From: Bacteroides sp. CAG:770
GTDB taxonomy: Bacteria; Bacteroidota; Bacteroidia; Bacteroidales; UBA932
Length of the DNA: 15,065 nucleotides
NCBI GenBank assembly: GCA_000435075.1
Contig: FR890624.1
Coordinates: forward strand, 23,882 to 38,946
Direction of reading: 5' to 3'
Positions 1-4,742 of this stretch are shown piece by piece. Below the pieces are notes generated by a model, which saw only the letters and a program-made list of their open reading frames with translations, did no database searches and was not told the DNA's origin. Both the position numbers and the translations under genes were made by a program. Numbering within the stretch: the first letter of the stretch is position 1; each line of letters begins with the position of its first letter.

Positions 1-568
1 CCCTATTGAAATTCAATAAGTTATCGCGATAAAAGTTGTATTGTTGCTGTCTTTTTTGCAGTTCTGCTTGCAGTTCTGCTTGCAGTTCTGTAAACGTATC
101 CAGAATCCTCACAATCTCTTCCTGCACAGGAAGTGGCGGCACTGGGATTTCGAGATCCTTTAAGTCTCCCTGTGTTAGTTTAGGGATATTTCCATGCACA
201 AGATTATGGATGTCTATTATCTGGATGTAATAGAACAAGAACCTTAATAGGACACCTGTTTTCTCTGCAATAATATGTGCATGATTATTGACCCATATCT
301 TTCCCTGAGCCCAATTTACAACGGGAGTACCATTTGGTGTTATAACACTTCCATCCTCACCAATCAGGACATAGATGCCATCAAAAATGTAATTTGCCAC
401 CCAATCCTGGATGCCATTTGCACCGTAGTATGGGTATGGGCCACTCTGTCTTGCTCCCTTTGTGATAGGCTTCCTCTTTCCATCAAGGATATTGCAGCAT
501 TCCCCAAGCAGTTTCCACTCCACTCCATCCGGACAGTACTGCTGTATTAACCTTTCTAACTTGCTCAT
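1..568 (-). CDS. hsdS: Type I restriction-modification specificity subunit HsdS, partial (3' end beyond window)
   Basis: The minus-strand frame opens at ATG 568-566 and stays open to the window edge, giving about 189 residues starting MSKLERLIQQYCPDGVEWK. HsdS binds DNA through two target-recognition domains and directs HsdM and HsdR to a bipartite site. Visible here are the first target-recognition domain (about residues 15-150) and the central conserved region with IPVPPLPVQEEIVRILDTF and the helix KRQQQYNFYRDNLLNF, typical of HsdS. The second recognition domain lies outside the window. The linker has the repeat ELQA-ELQA-ELQK, matching the TAEL repeat position of EcoR124I. An AGAAGGA tract sits just upstream of the ATG. 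A UUCG-loop terminator lies between it and hsdM, so hsdS probably needs its own promoter. Family assignment is firm; whether the complete gene is intact cannot be seen. Confidence 0.93.
   Translation of the reverse strand, partial: MSKLERLIQQYCPDGVEWKLLGECCNILDGKRKPITKGARQSGPYPYYGANGIQDWVANYIFDGIYVLIGEDGSVITPNGTPVVNWAQGKIWVNNHAHIIAEKTGVLLRFLFYYIQIIDIHNLVHGNIPKLTQGDLKDLEIPVPPLPVQEEIVRILDTFTELQAELQAELQKRQQQYNFYRDNLLNFNR
56..90 (-). repeat. 12-bp tandem repeat inside hsdS encoding ELQA units
   Basis: Almost three perfect copies of TTGCAGTTCTGC on the plus strand (56-67, 68-79, 80-90) encode ELQA-ELQA-ELQ(K) on the minus strand, in the helical linker between the two recognition domains. The unit length is a multiple of three, so copy-number change keeps the frame and only lengthens or shortens the linker by four residues. 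Confidence 0.95.
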
Positions 569-647
569 GTTTTCCTTCTGTCAAGTATTGCGTTTTCCCT
601 TAAAATCCTTACCTTTGTGTCAGAGATTTTTTTATATGAATGGTTGA

Positions 648-816
648 GGCGCTCGTCAAACTTAATTTAAAAAGCATTCGCCTTCGGGTGAGTGCTTTTT
701 TGCTTTGGAGATGTACTGGCGGAAGTACTCTCGAAGGCCGCTCTCAGCTCTCAAACCAACAACAATTCATATTAAAATGAAAAAAATCTCTATCATCATT
801 AAGTTTGACGAGCGCC
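648..816. repeat. 19-bp perfect inverted repeat bounding a 131-bp segment between hsdM and hsdS
   Basis: The left arm is GGCGCTCGTCAAACTTAAT at 648-666. The right arm at 798-816 is its exact reverse complement. The enclosed segment (667-797) holds a bidirectional terminator and the likely start codon of the 48-aa ORF. Both arms encode IKFDER: the right arm on the plus strand inside the small ORF, the left arm on the minus strand in the hsdS leader. Outside the arms a further short stretch is related, CTGACACAAAG (minus, 623-613) and CTGACACAGAG (plus, 817-827). The arms are too far apart for an ordinary terminator and look like a recombination substrate or a local inverted duplication. Confidence 0.9.
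669..701. terminator. Bidirectional intrinsic terminator with UUCG loop
   Basis: A 14-bp stem (669-682 with 687-700, two G-U pairs) closes a TTCG tetraloop. It has a T run at 695-701 on the plus strand and A residues at 669-673 that give a T run on the minus strand. It would stop minus-strand transcripts coming from hsdM before hsdS, and also plus-strand transcripts. Confidence 0.85.
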
Positions 817-923
817 CTGACACAGAGTGCAGAGCAGCTCACAAACCTATTTTTGTCAGAGGCCACTTCAGATTGGTCGGAGGCAAAAAGGTTTACGTGA
901 AGGCCCACTACCGTAACCGGTAG
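777..923 (+). CDS. Small basic hypothetical protein (48 aa) between hsdM and hsdS
   Basis: The ORF starts MKKISIIIKFDERPDTECRA at ATG 777, after an A/T-rich AACAACAATTCATATTAAA leader typical of the phylum. The frame extends upstream to ATG 705, but that part crosses spacer next to the terminator and is less likely. The product is short and rich in Lys, Arg and His. Its second half has a doubled motif, FVRGHFR then YVKAHYR, suggesting a tandem H-aromatic-R element, and it ends RNR. No membrane segment or signal peptide is seen. It is convergent with hsdM, with a hairpin at 956-984 between the two stop codons, and divergent from hsdS. I do not recognise the family. It might be a regulator or a small nucleic-acid binding protein, but function is unknown. 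Its first 13 codons run into the inverted repeat. Confidence 0.55.
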   Translation: MKKISIIIKFDERPDTECRAAHKPIFVRGHFRLVGGKKVYVKAHYRNR

Positions 924-955
924 GCGGACAGCCTTGTTTGAACGCCCGTCAGTAT

Positions 956-984
956 CGGAGCCGCTCCTCACCCGAGCGGCTTCG
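956..984. terminator. Hairpin between the convergent 48-aa ORF and hsdM
   Basis: An 11-bp stem (CGGAGCCGCTC at 956-966 with GAGCGGCTTCG at 974-984, one G-U pair) closes a 7-nt loop. It lies in the 95-bp gap between the two convergent stops. There is no strong T run on either side, so it is a plausible but not classical terminator. Confidence 0.5.
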
Positions 985-1018
985 TCATTACCTTCCTCTC
1001 CGAAATGGCACAATGACT

Positions 1019-2581
1019 TCATATCTCAATTTCGTTAATAATCTTGTCAATTTCAGCCCGCAGAACATTCTCCCGTGACACAATCTCCTGCAATTCAGCA
1101 TTGAGTTTCACGATGTCGATTTTCTCGCGCGTATCTTCCTGCTCGACGTATGTCGAAACCGACAGGTTGTAGTCGCTTTTCGCGATTTCATCATTGGCCA
1201 CCAGTCTGCTGATATACTGCACATCTTTCCGGTCTGTGAAAATATCGAGAATATGTCGGATGTTATCATCCGTGAGCTTGTTGCTGTTTGTGACCTTGAC
1301 ACATTCTTTAGTTGCATCGATGAACAATGTGCAGCTGTCCTTTTTCGCTTTTTTCAGCACCATGATGCACGTCGCGATGCTCGTTCCGAAAAACAGATTG
1401 TCAGGTAGCTGGATAACGCAGTCAACGTAGTTGTTGTCTATGAGATACTGTCTGATTTTCTTCTCGGAACCGCCTCTGTACATCACGCCGGGGAAGCAAA
1501 CGATGGCTGCTGTCCCGTTGGTCGCCAGCCATGCCAGCGAGTGCATGATGAAAGCCAGATCCGCCTTCGATTTCGGCGCAAGCACACCTGCCGGAGCGAA
1601 TCTCGGGTCATTGATCAATGTTATATCGTCGTCTCCTTTCCACTTGGTCGAGTACGGCGGATTGGAAACTATCACCTCGAACGGCTCGTCATCCCAATGC
1701 TGCGGTGAAAGCAACGTGTCTTCGCAGGCTATGTCAAACTTGTCATAATCAATGTCATGCAGGAACATATTGATTCTGCATAGGTTGTATGTCGTGAGAT
1801 TGATTTCCTGTCCGAAGAAGCCTTGGCGGACATTGTCCTTGCCCAATATCTTGGCGGCTTTCAGCAGCAGCGAGCCGGAACCGCAGGCCGGGTCGTAAAC
1901 TTTATTGACCTCTGTCTTGCCGACAGTCGCAAGCTTGGTCAGTAGTTCGCTTACTTCCTGCGGTGTGTAATACTCTCCACCGGACTTGCCGGCATTGGAG
2001 GCATACATGCCCATCAGATATTCGTAGGCGTCACCAAATGCGTCAATGGTGTTGTCTTGATAATCACCCAATTTCATTGACTCAATCCCTCTCAGGAGCT
2101 TGACCAGTTTCTCATTTCTCTTGATGACGGTCGCGCCCAATTTGTTGGAATTCACGTCAAGGTCGGCGAACAGTCCTTTGAAATCGTCCTCGCTGGCAGT
2201 GCCTTTGGCTGAACTTTCGATGGCTTTGAAAATGCCCTCCAGAGTCGTGTTCAGATTGTCGTCCTTGTCGCAGACTTTGCAGATGTTACCGAAAAGCTGT
2301 GACGGCAGGATGAAAAATCCTTTCACGCTTACCATCTCCTCTCTAATTCCCTCTGCTACTGCATCTTCAAGATTCGCATAGTTGAAATCCTTGTTTCCGG
2401 TTTCCCATTCACCTCTGTTTATGTACGATGTGATGTTCTCGCTTATGTATCTGTAGAAGAGTATTCCCAAGATGTAGGACTTGAAATCCCATCCGTCCAC
2501 GGATCCTCTCATTTCATCGGCTATAGCCCAAATGGTCCTGTGGAGTTCAGCACGCTCCACTTCCTTCTTATTGTCTGTCAT
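1019..2581 (-). CDS. hsdM: Type I restriction-modification N6-adenine methyltransferase subunit HsdM (EcoR124I-like)
   Basis: This 520-residue protein transfers a methyl group from S-adenosylmethionine to adenine N6 in the site chosen by HsdS, and is also part of the HsdR-containing restriction complex. The N-terminal HsdM domain (about 10-145) has RAELHRTIWAIADEMRGSVDGWDFKSYILG in type IC form (shown here as AELHRTIWAI, then RGSVDGWDF, at 11-33). The methyltransferase domain carries motif I DPACGSGSLLL from residue 230 and catalytic motif IV NPPY at 307-310. From memory, the length and sequence along the whole chain resemble EcoR124I HsdM, including LINDPRFAPAGVLAPKSKAD and DYNLSVSTYVE. All key residues are present, so it looks functional. 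ATG 2581 fits the family N terminus, with AAGGA about 12 nt upstream. hsdR is absent from the window, so it may lie beyond hsdS or be missing. Confidence 0.97.
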   Translation of the reverse strand: MTDNKKEVERAELHRTIWAIADEMRGSVDGWDFKSYILGILFYRYISENITSYINRGEWETGNKDFNYANLEDAVAEGIREEMVSVKGFFILPSQLFGNICKVCDKDDNLNTTLEGIFKAIESSAKGTASEDDFKGLFADLDVNSNKLGATVIKRNEKLVKLLRGIESMKLGDYQDNTIDAFGDAYEYLMGMYASNAGKSGGEYYTPQEVSELLTKLATVGKTEVNKVYDPACGSGSLLLKAAKILGKDNVRQGFFGQEINLTTYNLCRINMFLHDIDYDKFDIACEDTLLSPQHWDDEPFEVIVSNPPYSTKWKGDDDITLINDPRFAPAGVLAPKSKADLAFIMHSLAWLATNGTAAIVCFPGVMYRGGSEKKIRQYLIDNNYVDCVIQLPDNLFFGTSIATCIMVLKKAKKDSCTLFIDATKECVKVTNSNKLTDDNIRHILDIFTDRKDVQYISRLVANDEIAKSDYNLSVSTYVEQEDTREKIDIVKLNAELQEIVSRENVLRAEIDKIINEIEI

Positions 2582-2605
2582 TGTCTGATTTTTTCCTTGC
2601 TCCGG

Positions 2606-2637
2606 TAAATTTAATGAAAATGCATGACCTTGGCAAA
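2606..2637 (-). promoter_or_regulatory. Candidate Bacteroidota-type promoter of hsdM
   Basis: Read on the minus strand, TTTG (2637-2634) is followed after 20 nt by TAAATTTA (2613-2606). This matches the -33 TTTG and, apart from the last base, the -7 TAnnTTTG pattern at about the usual spacing. It leaves roughly 25 nt to the hsdM ATG. Confidence 0.55.
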
Positions 2638-2774
2638 TAATCAGCCCAAAACGATATCCACTCGGCGTGTTCGGGATTGTTTACGTATTCTGAAGAAGTG
2701 GGTTTTCCTGGTTCTCATGGGAAAGTTGTGTCTGCATATGGCATTTTTGTCCGAAGTATAGCCGTTTTCACAGG

Positions 2775-2816
2775 TTGGCATTGGCATTGGCATTGACATT
2801 GACATTGACATTGGCC
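2775..2816. repeat. Hexanucleotide tandem repeat upstream of hsdM
   Basis: Seven consecutive 6-bp units read TTGGCA x3, TTGACA x3 and TTGGCC on the plus strand. The array lies about 195 bp upstream of the hsdM start. It is a candidate variable-number repeat. Each unit changes spacing by 6 bp without any coding frame being involved. Confidence 0.9.
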
Positions 2817-2978
2817 GTTGGATGGAAGTATTTCGTCGTGCTCCTAATTATTGCTAAGCAAAGCAATGACATTTGTCCGTGGAATGGGCGGATTTTACGT
2901 ACGTATTCAGTATGTATCTACATCATGTTTCCGATATGGGGCGCCCATTCAGCAGCTCACATCCGGCTGCAGTGTTGC

Positions 2979-3011
2979 TTTGTTCTGTATAAAACGTTTT
3001 CGCGGGACAAA
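2979..3011. repeat. Palindromic element, copy 1 (AAAACGTTTT loop)
   Basis: TTTGTTC (2979-2985) pairs with GGACAAA (3005-3011, one G-U pair) around a loop holding TAAAACGTTTTCGCG. The loop is shared exactly with copy 2 at 3028-3064, while the stems differ in sequence and length, which suggests a structured repeat family. Confidence 0.7.
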
Positions 3012-3027
3012 ACACTTTGCGGTATTC

Positions 3028-3064
3028 ATTTGGTTCCATCTAAAACGTTTTCGCGGAACCAAAT
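3028..3064. repeat. Palindromic element, copy 2 (AAAACGTTTT loop)
   Basis: A perfect 10-bp stem, ATTTGGTTCC (3028-3037) with GGAACCAAAT (3055-3064), closes a 17-nt loop containing the palindrome AAAACGTTTT followed by CGC. It is related to copy 1 about 50 bp upstream. Confidence 0.8.
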
Positions 3065-3245
3065 TGCCTGAAGACTGCCCGCTCTGGCCCGCGCGTATGA
3101 GGTGGAAAGGATCGCCCCAGCGTGGCGTACCAGTCCGCATGGTCCGACCGGCAGGCGTACGTGGGATCCTTCCTTTCCATATCATATGTTCGATGTCTAT
3201 GGTTTCCCGAGGCACGGCGAAACTCATGAAACATCACAAAATGCG

Positions 3246-3282
3246 AACAGGCAAGGTCTTCTGCAAAACCTTGCCTGTTTTC
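3246..3282. terminator. Hairpin downstream of tRNA-Arg, terminator-like
   Basis: A perfect 12-bp stem (AACAGGCAAGGT at 3246-3257 with ACCTTGCCTGTT at 3268-3279) closes a 10-nt loop. On the minus strand it lies about 45 nt past the tRNA 3' end and may end that transcript. The T run is better on the plus strand (TTTTCTT). Confidence 0.6.
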
Positions 3283-3322
3283 TTGCCACTATAAGGCCTG
3301 TAGACACCTACAAAGGCGTTTT

Positions 3323-3397
3323 TGGTACTCCCATCGGGATTCGAACCCAAACCGTCAGAACCGGAATCTGAAATCCTATCCATTAGACTATGGGAGC
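3323..3397 (-). tRNA. tRNA-Arg, anticodon CCG (reads CGG), CCA encoded
   Basis: Read on the minus strand the gene starts GCTCCCATAGTCTAATGGAT. The acceptor stem is GCTCCCA/TGGGAGT. The D arm is GTCT with GGAT. The anticodon stem TCAGA/TCTGA closes the loop TTCCGGT, giving anticodon CCG. The T arm is TTGGG-TTCGAAT-CCCGA. The discriminator base is A at 3326, and the next three bases encode CCA. The body is 72 nt without CCA, with no intron. Its 3' end faces the restriction-modification region. This is the end commonly used as an attachment site by integrative elements, but no duplicate of it is seen in the window. Confidence 0.96.
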
Positions 3398-3453
3398 AAA
3401 AGGGGACAGGAACAAATGCCGCCATGCGGAATTGATTTTCCTTATCTCCGTTG

Positions 3454-3461
3454 CAAAGTTA
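3454..3461 (-). promoter_or_regulatory. Candidate -7 box for tRNA-Arg
   Basis: TAACTTTG on the minus strand, followed by CAACGG, matches the Bacteroidota -7 consensus TAnnTTTG. It lies 57 nt before the tRNA 5' end. No TTTG was seen at the -33 position. Confidence 0.5.
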
Positions 3462-3490
3462 ACTATTTTAATGATTAATCCGTGTAATTT

Positions 3491-3522
3491 TTCGCTTTTC
3501 TCTAAGATTTTATTTAATTTTG
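3491..3522 (+). promoter_or_regulatory. Candidate promoter for fabD
   Basis: TAATTTTG at 3515-3522 matches TAnnTTTG, with TTCG (one base off TTTG) 20 nt upstream at 3491-3494. It would give a leader of about 190 nt before the fabD ATG. Confidence 0.45.
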
Positions 3523-3722
3523 CCAGACAAGGGCGAACTGTCTCTCTTTGTTGAAATTCCGCCTGAATGTTCAGTTAGGACCGATTTTTGAGAGGTAAAC
3601 GACATTTTGGCAGCCGATGGGCAATTGGAGTAGGGATAAGCGTTTGGAAGGTGGGAATAGTAGTAGATGGCTGTCAGGTTCTCACACGATTTTTTAACAC
3701 GAATAAAACAAATTTTGATACT

Positions 3723-4610
3723 ATGAAGAAAGCATATGTATTTCCAGGTCAGGGAGCACAGTTCCCGGGTATGGCCAAAGAAGTATATGAGAAGAGTCAG
3801 AAGGCCAAAGAAATGTTCGAAAAGGCCAATGAGATTCTAGGATTCAGGATTACAGACATAATGTTCGACGGAACACCGGAAGCATTGAAAGCCACAAAGG
3901 TGACTCAGCCTGCGATATTCCTCCACTCAGTTGTACTTACAGCATGTTATGACCAGTTCCAGCCGGATATGGTTGCGGGACATTCACTCGGTGAATTCTC
4001 AGCACTTGCTGCCAGCCACGCCATAGCATTCGAGGACGCATTGAAACTTGTATCCATCAGGGCCAAGGCTATGCAGAAATGCTGTGAGCAGATGCCGGGT
4101 TCGATGGCGGCTATCATTGGCCTGACCAATGAGCAGGTCGAAGACCTTTGCAAATCATGCCACGGACTCGTGATTCCGGCAAACTACAACTGCGACGGTC
4201 AGGTGGTAATTTCAGGAGAGAAAGATTCAGTTGCAGAGGCTTGTGACAGGGCTAAGGCAGAAGGAGCCAAAAGGGCCTTGCCGCTTGCAGTGAGCGGAGC
4301 TTTCCACTCGCCACTCATGGAACCTGCACGCGTTGAACTTGGAGCGGCAATCGAAGCCACAGAAATCAAGGCGCCGATTTGCCCTATCTATCAGAACGTT
4401 ACGGCTCAGCCTACACAGGATCCTGAGCTTATAAAGAAAAATCTGCTTGCGCAGCTTACAGCACCGGTGAAATGGACCCAGTCCGTGAAGAATATGCTGG
4501 CTGACGAGGCAGATTATTTTATGGAGATAGGTCCGGGCAAGGTTCTTCAGGGACTCGTGAAGCGAATCGCCGGCTCTATCGTGACCGTAGAAGGTCTGGA
4601 GACTCTGTAG
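3723..4610 (+). CDS. fabD: Malonyl-CoA:acyl-carrier-protein transacylase
   Basis: This cytoplasmic enzyme moves malonyl groups from CoA to acyl carrier protein, supplying the extender unit of fatty acid synthesis. The 295-residue product starts MKKAYVFPGQGAQFPGMAKE, the usual FabD N terminus, which fixes the start at 3723 rather than the in-frame ATG at 3588. The nucleophile motif GHSLGEF has its Ser at residue 88. The catalytic His is residue 195 in GAFHSPLMEPA. The conserved QNVTAQP and IGPGKVLQGLVKRI segments follow, and family length is normal. It stands alone rather than in a fab cluster. It ends at a hairpin (4622-4653) before nifJ, so the two are probably separate transcripts. Confidence 0.97.
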   Translation: MKKAYVFPGQGAQFPGMAKEVYEKSQKAKEMFEKANEILGFRITDIMFDGTPEALKATKVTQPAIFLHSVVLTACYDQFQPDMVAGHSLGEFSALAASHAIAFEDALKLVSIRAKAMQKCCEQMPGSMAAIIGLTNEQVEDLCKSCHGLVIPANYNCDGQVVISGEKDSVAEACDRAKAEGAKRALPLAVSGAFHSPLMEPARVELGAAIEATEIKAPICPIYQNVTAQPTQDPELIKKNLLAQLTAPVKWTQSVKNMLADEADYFMEIGPGKVLQGLVKRIAGSIVTVEGLETL

Positions 4611-4621
4611 TCTTATAAGAG

Positions 4622-4653
4622 AGACATCGCCGGGATTCCGGCCGATGTCTTTA
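4622..4653 (+). terminator. Terminator after fabD
   Basis: AGACATCG (4622-4629) pairs with CGATGTCT (4643-4650), with an inner CCGG/CCGG pairing and a one-base bulge. TTTAT follows. The stem is strong, the T run weak. Confidence 0.6.
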
Positions 4654-4658
4654 TGCTT

Positions 4659-4693
4659 AATATAACTTGCTATGATGTAGCAGGTTATATTTG
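4659..4693 (+). promoter_or_regulatory. nifJ promoter overlapped by a 14-bp inverted repeat (candidate operator)
   Basis: TATATTTG at 4686-4693 matches the TAnnTTTG -7 box, 50 nt before the nifJ ATG. A dyad, AATATAACTTGCTA (4659-4672), loop TGATG, TAGCAGGTTATATT (4678-4691), has 13 of 14 Watson-Crick pairs and one wobble. It covers the spacer and most of the -7 box, a position suited to repression. There is no T run behind it, so it is not a typical terminator. The regulator is unknown. Confidence 0.6.
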
Positions 4694-4742
4694 GGTTTCA
4701 TATAGAAACAAACGAAAATCAATCACATAAACATTAACGATT

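Larger units (their letters stand above)
2582..3322. other. 741-bp region without a convincing gene between hsdM and tRNA-Arg
   Basis: The open frames here are short, overlap on several strands, and show no recognisable domain. The stretch holds the probable hsdM promoter next to the gene, a hexanucleotide repeat at 2775-2816, a small hairpin (ATTGCT 2850-2855 with AGCAAT 2862-2867), two related palindromes at 2979-3064, a GC-rich stretch at about 3070-3180 with imperfect inverted sequence, and a terminator-like hairpin at 3246-3282. It lies at the 3' side of a tRNA gene, where integrative elements often leave debris, but no integrase or tRNA fragment is visible. Confidence 0.6.
3398..3722. 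other. 325-bp divergent spacer between tRNA-Arg and fabD
   Basis: No gene is supported here. The spacer holds one candidate promoter for each direction (3454-3461 minus, 3491-3522 plus). The fabD reading frame is open back to ATG 3588, but the extra 45 codons match nothing in FabD and are best read as a long untranslated leader. No riboswitch-like fold was recognised. Confidence 0.6.

Noticed and set aside
5..17. Short palindrome ATTGAAATTCAAT in hsdS as an inversion site
   Set aside because: It lies in the conserved coding region where hsdS shuffling sites occur, but a 6-bp dyad is weak and no second hsdS copy is in the window to compare.
744..1022. Minus-strand ORF of 92 codons whose ATG overlaps the hsdM stop (ATGA)
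   Set aside because: The overlap is attractive, but the frame is antisense to the 48-aa ORF, crosses the 956-984 hairpin, has an odd composition and ends far from hsdS with no recognisable domain.
2775..3294. Overlapping plus-strand ORFs of 98 and 147 codons
   Set aside because: The first begins in the hexanucleotide repeat, giving a run of Ala-Leu and Thr-Leu; both lack domains and cross palindromes and a terminator hairpin.
2949..3425. Several minus-strand ORFs of 63-92 codons around 3000-3425
   Set aside because: They translate the palindromic elements, the terminator hairpin or the tRNA gene itself and overlap each other in different frames.
3588..3722. In-frame 45-codon N-terminal extension of fabD
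   Set aside because: FabD proteins begin at the KKAYVFPGQG segment; the extension has no family match and lies in the leader.
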